Source: Chlorokybus atmophyticus (lineage: Eukaryota; Streptophyta; Chlorokybophyceae; Chlorokybales; Chlorokybaceae). From it: a stretch of 64,000 bases of DNA. Under the pieces are notes generated by a model. That model was not told the origin of the DNA. It made no database searches and saw only the letters and a list, made by a program, of their open reading frames with translations. This document shows positions 48,653 through 58,903 of the stretch, piece after piece. The position numbers and the translations under genes are program-made. The stretch spans positions 81,205 through 145,204 of the forward strand of contig RHPI01000818.1 in NCBI GenBank assembly GCA_009103225.1, given 5' to 3'. The first letter of the stretch is position 1. Every line of letters begins with the position of its first letter.

Positions 48653-51318
48653 ATGGCTGAAGTTGTGCTGTCGTCCGCTGTCTGCTGCTTGAGCAGTAGT
48701 AAAAGCATCACAAGCAGCAGTTTGGGGCCTAGCTGGCAGGGAAGGAGAGGCGTTAGGCAGTCAGCTGTTGGATTGGTGGGTGGGACGGGGAGCAGCAAAG
48801 CAGGTAGTTCAAGTAGTTATCGTAGCTTGTCATCTAGGTTGCGCAGCGCGTCTTACAGTGCAAGGCGGGAGAGGCGACGAGGGTGGGGTGTTGCTGTGCC
48901 GACCCAAGCTCGGACCGACGCTGATGTGAACGTGGGAGAGTCTGTCAAGGTTGATGTAGGTGTACCGCCGCCGCTGCCGGAAGTTATTGAGCACACCAAA
49001 CGTAACGCACACAAGCTAGAACCCGAAGGTGAGCTTAACCTTGCTGTGCCACTAGCTGTACAGCTTACCCACCCCCCCCACCCCCCCCACCCCTAGTGCG
49101 GGGTGGTATCCCTTTTCCCTCTTCCTTTTGCTGTGTGATTCTTGTTGAACGTTAAAGCAACATACCATTATTGTGCTGCAGTTGCCACAGCTATGGTTGC
49201 GTGCATGGTGTCTCAGCACCTCTGAAAAGTTGATTGAGTATGTACGTGGAAAAGGATGCTAGAAACAACAGCACCTGAAGCTGGTTGTGTCATAAACTTA
49301 ACCTACCGGTACGCAAGGAAAGATTGAATGTTATTTGTAGGGTCACATGGCAAGCAGCAAGGGATACTGCAGCGATTGAGTGGCGTGCTGGGCGTGGAGC
49401 CAAGTCCAGACATTGCAGCGATAGCTAGTGTCTATTTTGTGCAGGGCGTGCTAGGGCTGTCTCGCTTGGCGGTGTCCTTTTTTCTGAAAGATGAACTACA
49501 TCTAAACCCAGCGGATGTAAGCAAGCATTCCTGTGTCAGTAAGCGTGTCTTGTGTACATCTTGGTGAAATTTAAACCAAACCCCTTTTGCGACAGGTCGC
49601 TTTGCTGACGAGCATTGCTGCATTCCCATGGATGGTCAAACCATTGTATGGTTTTCTGAGGTGAGTTTGCACCGTCACCACAGCCGCCACTGGTTTTCTC
49701 TTGGACCTGCAGCTTGCAAATAGTAATGTGCGCCGTGCGCAACAGTGATGGCTTGCCCCTGTTTGGGTATCGGCGACGGTCATACCTGGTGCTGTGCGGA
49801 CTTTTGGGCGCCGGTGCTTGGGCTTCATTGGCAGCACTTGTTCACACACCTATGACAGCTGCGGTAGCAGTGACAGTGTCATCGCTGTCTGTAGCTGTGG
49901 CAGATGTGGTAAGTGCCACCTAACAAACTGCTATATTGTGTCCACATGTTGTGGCCATGTGGCTGTGATGCACTCCTGCTCCTATGAACTGCAACGACTG
50001 GTGCACAGGTTGTGGACTCCATGGTCGTGGAGAGGGCTAAGGGCGAGTCTCAAGCTGCCTCAGGCTCCCTGCAGTCTCTGTGTTGGGGTTCCTCTGCCAT
50101 TGGAGGCATCCTCTCTGCGTACTTGGGTGGCTTCTTGGTAGAGGAGTATGGCCCGCGGTTTGTGTTTGGCCTTACGGCTGCGCTGCCTCTCATTACCTCA
50201 GCAGTTGCTATCTTGGTGAATGAAGACAAGGTTGCTCCTGCGTCAGAGTCTGGTGAACTGGAGGGCATAGCGCTAGTGAAGCAGCAGGTACATTGTGCTT
50301 GCTTGTGTCAAGTTGTGGTCTATGTGACTACAGGGAAGCAAGTTCACGCGCACGTCGTTAATGCAACTACAATGTCGCAGGCAACATTACTCTGGCAAAC
50401 GGTTAGGCAGAGGAGCATTTGGTTACCAGCGCTGTTCGTGTTCTTGTGGCAGTCTACTCCACATGCTGAGACAGCCATGTTTTACTTCACGTAAGCAATG
50501 CAGCTGGACGTGTTTGTATGCCAGTGTACTGCACCTACTGAGGCAGCGATGTTTCAGCAATGCCAAGAGATAATGGTATTTACTTGGAAATCCTGACGGT
50601 TGCATTCTGCCACGTAGGACAAACAAGCTTGGCTTTGGCCCGGAGTTTCTCGGCCGAGTAAGGCTGGTCACCAACCTGGCGTCACTTGGAGGCGTCACAC
50701 TGTACAATACATCACTTAAGGATGTTCCCTTGCGTAGAATTCTTTTCTGGACCTGCATAACTGGTGTTGGTGTTGGTCTCACTCAGGTATCCCTCATCCT
50801 GTGCTGTTGACACAGTACTGATGACTTGCGAGTGGCATGTCACTGTGTTTCATCAAAATCACTTGTGTGCATATCTGCTTCGCAGCTGGTGCTCATCACT
50901 GGAGCCAACCGATCTTTGGGAATTAGCGACCAGTGGTTTGCAATGGGTGACACGCTTGTCATTACCGCTTTGGGTCAGGTATGTGCATAAGTTGCGCAAC
51001 GTACATACAAGCAGTCTATTGGTGACATCCTGCTCACTTGCTGTGCGACAGATTGCTTTCATGCCCATCCTCGTGCTGGCAGCACAGCTGTGTCCAGACG
51101 GTGTAGAAGCGACATTGTTTGCAACATTGATGTCAATCAGCAATGCTGGTGGCGTCTTTGGTGGCGCTTTGGGCGCAATGCTCACAAAAGCTCTCGGCGT
51201 GACAAGCACGGAGTTTGACAACTTGGGGTTGCTGGTTCTGCTTTGTAATCTGTCATCATTGCTGCCTTTGCCCTTTTTGGCGTGGCTTCCTTCAACTGCG
51301 CCAGAGAAAAAGGAATAG
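48653..51318 (+). CDS. Folate-biopterin transporter family protein 2, plastid-type
   Basis: Nine exons: 48653-49028, 49341-49516, 49596-49660, 49746-49908, 50009-50287, 50381-50490, 50618-50786, 50886-50978, 51052-51318 (565 aa). Same BT1/FBT carrier family as transporter 1. Hallmarks: [96 protein letters not shown], and [20 protein letters not shown]. The first 100 residues are Ser/Arg-rich and almost free of acidic residues ([16 protein letters not shown]), a typical chloroplast transit peptide, so import of folate or pterins across the plastid envelope is the likely role. Nine exons and three intron sites match transporter 1 closely. A run of C (49073-49093) lies in intron 1. Confidence 0.92.
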
Positions 51319-53348
51319 CTGGAGTGTCCGCAACAGGCTGATGTTGTAGTGAAGCAACATGTATTGAATCAACGCCTGCCGTGTAACATATGCTAATTGT
51401 AGAGGTAGACTTGTGGCAAGACTGCTGCTTGCTACGCAGGCGCTCATTGCGCTTTGTTACGTTGTACATACACTAGAGACCATGCTGGCTTGTGGTCTTG
51501 TAGATGCTGCTTTGGCTGGTGTGTAACAAGCACGGCAGTCCATGCTATTTGCAACACGCATGCTGTGCAGCGAGGCCAACCTTATAAGCCTAAGTCTCTA
51601 GTTGCTGCTGATTTACTCAGACACCTTGCCAGTACCCTCCATCCCCCTCCTGCCCTACCTTTCCTCGACTTTGCTGGCCTGATATCATTATGTAGTATGC
51701 ACCTATGCTGGTCATCAGTTGCAGTCGGTGCAGCTCTAATACTGCTCACACCTCTGTATTTCTCTCCTCTGCGCCTCTGCAGGTGGAGACAGTGTTTGTT
51801 TGCATAAGTCCCACCCCTCATCTCTACTATTGCTGCCTGACTAGCATTGCACATGGTTAGTCCCAATAGCTGGCCCCTTAGGTGTGATTGGTTGTAGTAG
51901 TGATTGGGTAGGGAGGGGATGTTCCAGGTTGTGCGTGTAAGTGTGTGTACAAAAACGCAAAGCGTATAGTAGACATACATGGTTAGCACTCAGCATGTCA
52001 CAACTACTACCCTACAACAATAGGGCTTACATCATTGACCGCCGGGCTTATAAGTTTATGAATTGACCCATTACTTTTACCACTACCATTACACCCCACC
52101 CCCCGTTTGTCATGTGTGCATGCATTGTAGTTGGTATCAGTAGTTATTTGCACAACACTAGCGGCTCGAGTCTTCGTAGGGTAGTAACAACAACAGCGTG
52201 TGCAAGTGCAAGTGCCTGCGCGTGTGTACCTGCGTGTACCCACGAAGCACACTTGCAGCATGCACACGGATGGTGTGCATACGCTCAACATGCTGTAGTA
52301 GAGAGTGGCACACACACCAACACTCACCTCACGGCTATAACAATTTGACCATCTGGCTACCACCAACTCTACCACTGCCACTACAACCCCATCCCGTCAG
52401 TCATGCATGCTTACGTGAGGACTGTAGCAAGACAAGTGACTGGCATGGACAACTCACACTACCATACACAATCAATAAACTCATGCAGGTATCATCGCGT
52501 TTCCTGCGATACAACCGCGTATCAGAGCCGACGCGACACATTGGCTAGGACGACCAGCCGACTATGTGCGTGTGCAAATGCAAATGTGCGAGTGCTTGCG
52601 TGTGTTGGCAGAGTGATAGTGTGTGCGTTTTGCTTTCTTGTCGTCTACGGTTGTCAGTCTGGGGTGAGTGAAATTATTATTATACCTTTCGTGCGACTTG
52701 TTGCGTAAACTGCCAATCGGTGCTGTCTGAGCAGGTTGTGCAAGTGTGTGCTGCTTACAGTGGGGCTACCGGTAGACGTGAAGAACTGTGTATGCCTATG
52801 TGCACCTCTTGCTACTTCATGAAAGCTCTGATTTTGAAAAGGCTCTAATTAAGCTCTTGTTCCACATGACGAAAGTTCCGCCATGTTAGCCGAATCGGCT
52901 AAGCCGACAGGCTGCATCATGCTGCTTGATGATTGATGCAGCCATTGCGTCAGAGAGTCCGAGTCAGACTCGCGTACGGAGCATAGTTCAGCAGTCTCGG
53001 AGACTCGGAGAGTGTTCAATTACGTAATTGAGTACTCTAAGACTTACTGAGTTTCGCTCGCATGCCGCATGCAGTGGCATCGTCAGCGTCCTCCGCCGCC
53101 GCCGCCTCCTCGTCGTTGGCAAGGCTGCGGTTGTCGGCTGAAGTCATCTTAGCTTAAATGTACTGTACTTCTGTCTGTATTACTCTCTCTCTCGTGCTCC
53201 CTCTCGCTCTGTGGCTCGTCCAGCCGCACCTCACCTTTGCCTAAAGCCTTTACCATACTGGTCGGCTGCTTGCGGGGTTTGCTGCCGAGGGTTACGTTGT
53301 CCGGCATCGGCACTTACTGGCAGTATCAAGCGCTTGGCATGTAACCTC
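51319..53348. other. Gene-free region with repeats and palindromes
   Basis: 2 kb between transporter 2 and the RRM/PB1 gene (both +). It includes the transporter 3' UTR, two loosely similar segments (about 52020-52260 and 52330-52620), a cluster of short palindromes (52955-53040) and the promoter of the next gene. A leftward ATG at 53148 opens a short acidic, Ala-rich frame ending in a good donor, but no downstream exon follows, so no gene is called. Confidence 0.45.
53009..53038. repeat. 30-bp interrupted palindrome
   Basis: Perfect 16-bp palindrome TCAATTACGTAATTGA (53016-53031), with matching AGAGT/ACTCT arms outside it on the same centre. TTACGTAA is a classic bZIP/PAR-type binding core, so this may be a regulatory site about 310 bp before the RRM/PB1 start. 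Confidence 0.6.
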
Positions 53349-56300
53349 GAATGGATAGTGATGGTGAAGGTGAGTATGTCCATGCCGCACTCTAGCTCAG
53401 ATCAGCTCAGTTTAGCTCAGCTCAGCTCAGCTCAGTTTAGCTCAGCACAGCACAGCTCGGGCCAGCGTAGCCAAACTCAACTGGGATAAGCTGCGCTATA
53501 AGGTGAATTCCGCTGAGCCGGTTGATTAGTTAGTTAGCTGATGAATTGGACGACGCCCATCAAAATGCTTGCAATGGTGCAGCGATGCTGATATAGCTGC
53601 AAGCTGGTTTCAAGCTCGCTTACAGATAGTCGCGGTGGTTTCAGCACTGTAAGACCTGAACCAAATGTCAACCCGAGAGGTTTGCATTGCAGGGGTGAAG
53701 GAGCTGTGGGTTGGCAACATCGACAGCCGCGCTACTGAGTTTGACCTTTTTCGGTTCCTAGATGAGTACGCAGTTGGCATGGTGGATTGCAGGCTGTTTC
53801 CCAGAACCTCGCCGATCACTTACGCTTTTCTCACAATGAAGGATTGCCAGGTGCGTTCGTGTACGTTACAACCACTGGCTTTCACTTTTGCTGCTTATAA
53901 TATATGACAGCCCAAGACAAACTCGCCTGTTGTGTGCTGGCATGCAGGCAGCGGCTCGTCTATTTGCGAGGGCTGATGCACACCCGTTGATGTTCATGGG
54001 CAGGCGACTCTCTGTGCGGATGAAGCGGTGTTTTGTCCCGTCAACACGAGGTGTGTAATTGTTGAAGGAATTGACAATTTGCGTCTTTAGTTCGTTGCCA
54101 TTATGGTTGACCTTGCATTGCATCGCAGGTGGCTCCGCTGGTCCAAGCACAAGCAAACCTGCTGCAGGCTTGGAGGTGAGAGCACTGTTTTGTGTGCTGT
54201 TATCTATTCTGTAGCTGTCTCCTGCTTCTGTTACTCGTCTGCGGCACCTGCATTGACGTACTGCAATTGACAACCAGAAGCTGAAGCTTGATATCTATGA
54301 TGTCCTGAGAGCAAGCCCTGAACCTTTGGAGCTCTCTAAACTCCAAAGTGCCTTTGCTGCAGTGAGTATCCTCAACAGTTGACACACTCATTGATGCAAT
54401 TGCATTGCGGCTGACTCGTATTCTACGGTTGTGTCAGCATCACGGGAGGCAGCTTGATACGACCGCTTTGGGAACACTATCTCAGGTGGTTACGAGGCTG
54501 CTGCCGGATGAAGTGCACATTGCGCACGTGTGGAAGCGAGTGGGGAGAGAAGCAACCTGGGTGGAAAACGTTGTGGTGTTGAATGGCCCAGAGGTCCCCA
54601 GCCATTGGCAGGTATGTTGGTTATGGGCTATGCTGCGCAACCCCCGTGAACATGACGGTGCCATAGGTGTATTCGCGGGGCCAAGTTGAGGCGGCACAGC
54701 GGAGTCTTTTTAAGGAGTTGAAAAAGGTCTGTAAGACAATGGCTTTCAGCTTGTGCTTTACATAAGGTGTTGTATAACATCAAGCGTGGCAATAGGAGCT
54801 TGACAGCGGACGTCACTACCTCTCACTGCCTGCTTCCAGCGCGGATGATGGGAACGGTCCTGACATCGCTAGCTGGTGGGACTTCTTGTGCCGGCATTCT
54901 TACCAGACCATGAGGTATAGTGCACTGCCAACATTATTTTGCGGGGACACACCCGGTCATGCTTACCTTGCCCGATAGGTTTGAACGTGGTAGAATTGTG
55001 CTGGACAGAAAAGGACCCTCAGCTTTGACAGAGCTGGAGCAGGTAAGTGCATGCATGCATTTGGTAGCTCTTTTAGTGCACATAGTACCTGCAGTGAATA
55101 GCTATCTGGGTGTTGCTGTGACTCCAGTTGCCCATGCCACGCTGCGAGCCGCTGCGTCGTGAACGCATGCATACCACACAGACATGCATTGCATCCACCG
55201 ACTGAGCTTGCTTTGCACATCCGCATGTGTTGCATGTCAGCTGTGGATAGGATACCTGCAGCAGGTGGCATGTGACGTTGTCACCTGCAAGTGCATGCTT
55301 CCGCAGGAGGAGAGGCAGCAGAGGCAAGACAGCAAACGAAAGAGGATAACAGACCGGTTGGCTTTCCCAGAGGGCCAGCAGATGGCGCGCGAGGAGGAGC
55401 CTTGTCGCAACACGCGCAGTGATTTAATGCACAGAACAGAGCATTCGGATGCGGGTGCATCAGGCCAGCCAGATAGCAAAAGGAAGAAAAAGGAGATTAT
55501 GCTTCGACTAAGTTTTCCGGAGGAACTGAGGCGTGAACCGAAAAAGAAGTCAGTGTTGGATCGATTACAGCTGCCGCCAATGCTGCCAAAACTGAGCCCT
55601 GTCCCTGAGCCCCCTCGAATTGTTGATCCGTCCCCATCAAGCTCTCAGTGGGCTCTGCAAGTTAGTGCTGCCAAGTTGTCACCGACTGAGTGTGCGGATA
55701 TGTTCTTAGAGACTTTCGCCGTTCACCCGCAACAGGTGAGATTCGATAGAGACCAGGCTGGACCCTCAGACCAGTTTGCTTATGCGCGGGCTGAGCGGCG
55801 CCACGAGGGTGGCACACGCAGTAATAGGGCTGCAAGCCCACATGGCAACGAGGCCAGCGACGACCAGACCATCGAGTATGATGCTTTAGGCAACAGCCAG
55901 GCCACTACAGACGGGCTTTACATGGCTGTTGACCAGCCTGCCAAGAGTGACCAGGCCAAAACTGGCCTGGTCACCACCGAGTATGCTACCAACCCAATAC
56001 CAGGGAATGGAAGCACTGAACAGCATCGCAGGCCAGACTGTGCAGTGCCAGCTGTTCATGCACAAGCCATCATCGTGAATGCGGGTGTTGATGTGGTACA
56101 ACAGCCACAGCCGCAACCGGTAGCTATGAAACAGGCGGATGATGAGGTTGAAGAGGGTGAGATCGTTTCCGACAACATGGTGCCTGCTCCCAGAAGCAAC
56201 AACCACCACACCTCAATGGGGCAGCAGCACAAATCCCCGCTTGTTAGTAGCAATGTCAAGGCGGAAGATGATGGCACAGCCCTCAAAAAGGGGATCAGTT

Positions 56301-56698
56301 ACAACCCCTTGCCGGTGATACACGCCCCAGCAGGCAGCAAGCCCCCTCAACCCACATTGAGCGTGAGCGAGGGGGAGTCCTTCCTGCCTTTGTCAACATC
56401 GCAAATGGCGGTGCAGCCTCTTAAACCCTCCCGGCGGATCAAGATCCGCCTCGAAGGGTGTAAGGAGGTCACCACCGTGAATGCGGCTGCCATCTCCTCA
56501 GTGCCTGAGCTGCTGACTACAGTGAGTGCACGATTCGCTGCGCTCGGCGTGAAAGTGCCTCCCGTGTCAGAGCAGACACTCCTCTATGTGGATCAAGACG
56601 ATGACATGAACATTGCTGCTCCAGATGAAACTTGGGAGGAGATTGTTGAGCGTGCCAAGCAGATCATTGTGAGGATGAAGGCGACTGCTGCTTCATAG
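53349..56698 (+). CDS. RRM protein with helical middle domain and C-terminal PB1-like domain
   Basis: Ten exons: 53349-53367, 53693-53850, 53948-54050, 54129-54175, 54278-54361, 54438-54611, 54667-54726, 54796-54914, 54979-55042, 55307-56698 (739 aa). Exon 1 encodes only MDSDGE. An RRM-like domain follows (ELWVGNIDSRATEFDLFRFL ... YAFLTMKDC; about residues 8-95). Next comes a helical domain (LDIYDVLRASPEPLELSKLQ ... LSQVVTRLLPDEVHIAHVW) that resembles an OST-HTH/LOTUS winged helix; this is inference. The large last exon has three short related motifs (ITDRLAFPE, IMLRLSFPE, VLDRLQLPP), then disordered sequence, and ends with a PB1-like domain: basic KIRLEG start and an OPCA-like YVDQDDDMNIAAPDETW (about residues 655-735). 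RRM indicates RNA binding, PB1 indicates oligomerisation or partner binding. I know no named family with this order. Confidence 0.78.
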
Positions 56699-56880
56699 CG
56701 CGTGGGTGGTTGACGGAAGAGGGCCTGGCAACAGCACTCGCAGCTCATGTCATGAGACGGGACAGGTAGTTGAGAGGGTGGCGACTGCTGCGTCATAGCG
56801 CATTTTTTTTTGGGTGTTGATATGAAGGGCCTGGCGGATGCACTTGTGGCTTATATCACGACATATAGGCACAAGGCCGT
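56679..56880. repeat. 100-bp imperfect tandem duplication at the gene's 3' end
   Basis: The last coding bases and stop (GGCGACTGCTGCTTCATAGCGC, in parts GCGACTGCTG at 56681) recur 100 bp later (GCGACTGCTG at 56781, again followed by a CATAGCGC). Downstream words also match in order: GGGCCTGGC, GCACT...GGCT/GCTCAT. The second copy lies in the 3' UTR and has a T9 tract inserted. Confidence 0.75.
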
Positions 56881-57544
56881 TTACTTGCTATGGGTGTTCA
56901 AGGCTGGTAGGGATCTCTGCACAGGCTTTCGTAGTTGCGGCGAGTAGGCTTATATGTAGGGTTGAGCGCGCACAGGTGGCAGCGAGTCTGCACCTGCGTT
57001 TGCGCCTCTGTCTGCTGTGTAGTTGTACATGATGGACAGGCAACAGTTGGGCAATTCACTGCCCAGGTTGTGAAAGTGTGTGTTGTGGCAGTCACGAGTA
57101 TCCTGTGCAAACTGTTCTTTGCTGTGTTTCCGATGCGCCCCCCATCAAGGTGATCTGTCTGCATCTCATGCCGCACATTTGGCGACCGTTGCAGCCTTGC
57201 GCTTGTGGTGGCCTGGTGGTGTCCACTGCATGGGAGATGGATGGTTTCAGACACTGGTGAATTGTTTTGCAATTTCAGGCCTTGTGCAGGCGTTTGAACA
57301 GCAGTGCACGTTGATTCATCAATGAGTCCCTGTCAATGGTGGGTGTCGACCAACACTGTCACTGGTTGGCTGGAACTGTTACTACAAGCAAGAAGAACAT
57401 ACATGTCGTTGACACCTCTGCCCTGCCTCTGCCCAGCACGCACTAGCGATTGCATTCGCATTCATGTAGGTTAGCAGCCCAGTAGGCTAGGTGCTAGAGT
57501 TTGTGCAGTGAGGCTGTTGAAATGTTAGACTTAATCTGTCAATC
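56699..57544. other. 3' UTR / intergenic
   Basis: 0.85 kb after the RRM/PB1 gene. Holds the second copy of the 100-bp duplication, otherwise no recognisable exon or RNA gene. Confidence 0.35.
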
Positions 57545-57945
57545 ATGGTTCGACACTGGGTTTTTGTTCCTATACTTGATAGCGTTGCTGATTGTGACGC
57601 ATTCTGTGCAGGTGGGACTGGGGGTGCCCCACCTGACACCTCTCTCTACAACACCTACGCATCCATGTTGACATGCTCTGATACTTGTGTATTGCATGCT
57701 TCCCTTGTTGAGAGTGAGGTGCGAGTGGCGATGCGCGCACAGGGCACAGGGGCTTGGATCAGCTTGCATTGCATGCCTTGTCCTGTTTACTACGTGGACA
57801 GTGCGTAAGGGTTGACGCAGCACAAGACCACAAGCAGCGACGGAGCAAGCGGAAGAAGCGCAGGGAGGCGGAGAGGGAGGAGAGGGCGCGAGAGTTGTCG
57901 CTGCTGCTGCTCATGTTGACGTTGGGGGCAACTATCAACCGCTAA
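57545..57945 (+). CDS. Possible small gene, unknown product
   Basis: An ATG at 57545 opens a frame (MVRHWVFVPILDSVADC ... GGAPPDTSLYNTYASML) that reaches a donor at about 57719 (SLVESE, then GTGCGAG). A phase-compatible acceptor at about 57801 joins to a strongly basic/acidic helix-forming C-terminus (HKQRRSKRKKRREAEREERA) that ends in a hydrophobic LSLLLLMLTLGATINR tail before the stop at 57945. The tail resembles a C-terminal membrane anchor. The upstream part is Cys-rich and less convincing, so the true start may lie elsewhere. No family recognised. Confidence 0.3.
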
Positions 57946-58248
57946 CTACGGCCCTTGTGGGCAGGTACTACGTGCATGTACTGACTGCCATGGCTATCGG
58001 GGTGTGGGTAGTAGAGTAGGAGGTGAAGTTAGTGAGTAATAGTAGCCCGGTGGTCTACATAGACAGCATGTGAACTGCATGTTGACATCATGCCGGGTCC
58101 AATGCATGTGTCGCGCATTTTCTGTACACTAGCCAACCCCAAGTTATGTGTGCAACGTATGCGCACGGCGAATACATGCACAAAAGATATATGCTGTTGT
58201 TCTGCCTACACTATCAAATGCATAGGTGTGCGGCCTCTCTCTTTACTG
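57946..58248. other. Intergenic, nothing seen
   Basis: 0.3 kb between the doubtful small gene and the 260-bp tandem duplication. No feature supported. Confidence 0.35.
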
Positions 58249-58769
58249 GATGTGCAGTCATGTTATGTATTGTTCATCATGCCTATCCAAACGCACTGCA
58301 CACACACGGCACACACACAGCATGCAAGCACTACACGACAGCAGCCGCCGGCAAAGTGTCCTCCGCCGTCAGGGCCGAAGTGCGACGCGTGTAGGTTGGA
58401 GTTGGACTGGTGTTGCCGAAGCAACATCAGCTTTCAAGCTTCGCGCAGAGTGTCATTACATAACGCAGAGCGCAAAGTGTACGCATTTATGGCTATGCTC
58501 CACTACAGGATGTGCAGTCATGCTATGTATTGTTCATCATGCCTATCCAAACGCACTGCACACACGCGGCACACACACAGCATGCACTACAAGCACTACA
58601 CGACAGCAGCCGCCGGCAAAGTGTCCTCCGCCGTCAGGGCCGAAGTGCGACGCGTGTAGGTTGGAGTTGGACTGGTGTTGCCGAAGCAACATCAGCTTTC
58701 AAGCTTCGCGCAGAGTGTCATTACATAACGCAGAGCGCAAAGTGTACGCATTTATGGCTATGCTCCACT
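58249..58769. repeat. Two-copy tandem repeat, unit about 260 bp
   Basis: Two nearly identical units, each beginning GGATGTGCAGTCATG and ending ATGGCTATGCTCCACTA, occupy 58249-58508 and 58509-58769. Differences are a few single bases and about a 5-bp insertion (ACTAC-type) in the second. The high identity means a recent duplication. The unit is not clearly coding; several frames stay open across both copies only because the same sequence repeats. It lies just downstream of the CruP stop. Confidence 0.95.
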
Positions 58770-58903
58770 AGTGTCGGAGCTACGCAAATGAGCACTGCTC
58801 AACCACAGACGCCAGATGCAAACACCACTGCTTGCACTGCTACTACAACATTGTCAGCAACCAACACATTCTGTACAGCTAACAACAGACGATCACACCT
58901 GCC

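Noticed and set aside
53050-53148. Leftward first exon (acidic, Ala-rich start with a GTAAGT donor)
   Set aside because: No downstream exon could be found in the 1.7 kb to its left. It may be chance in a GC-rich promoter.
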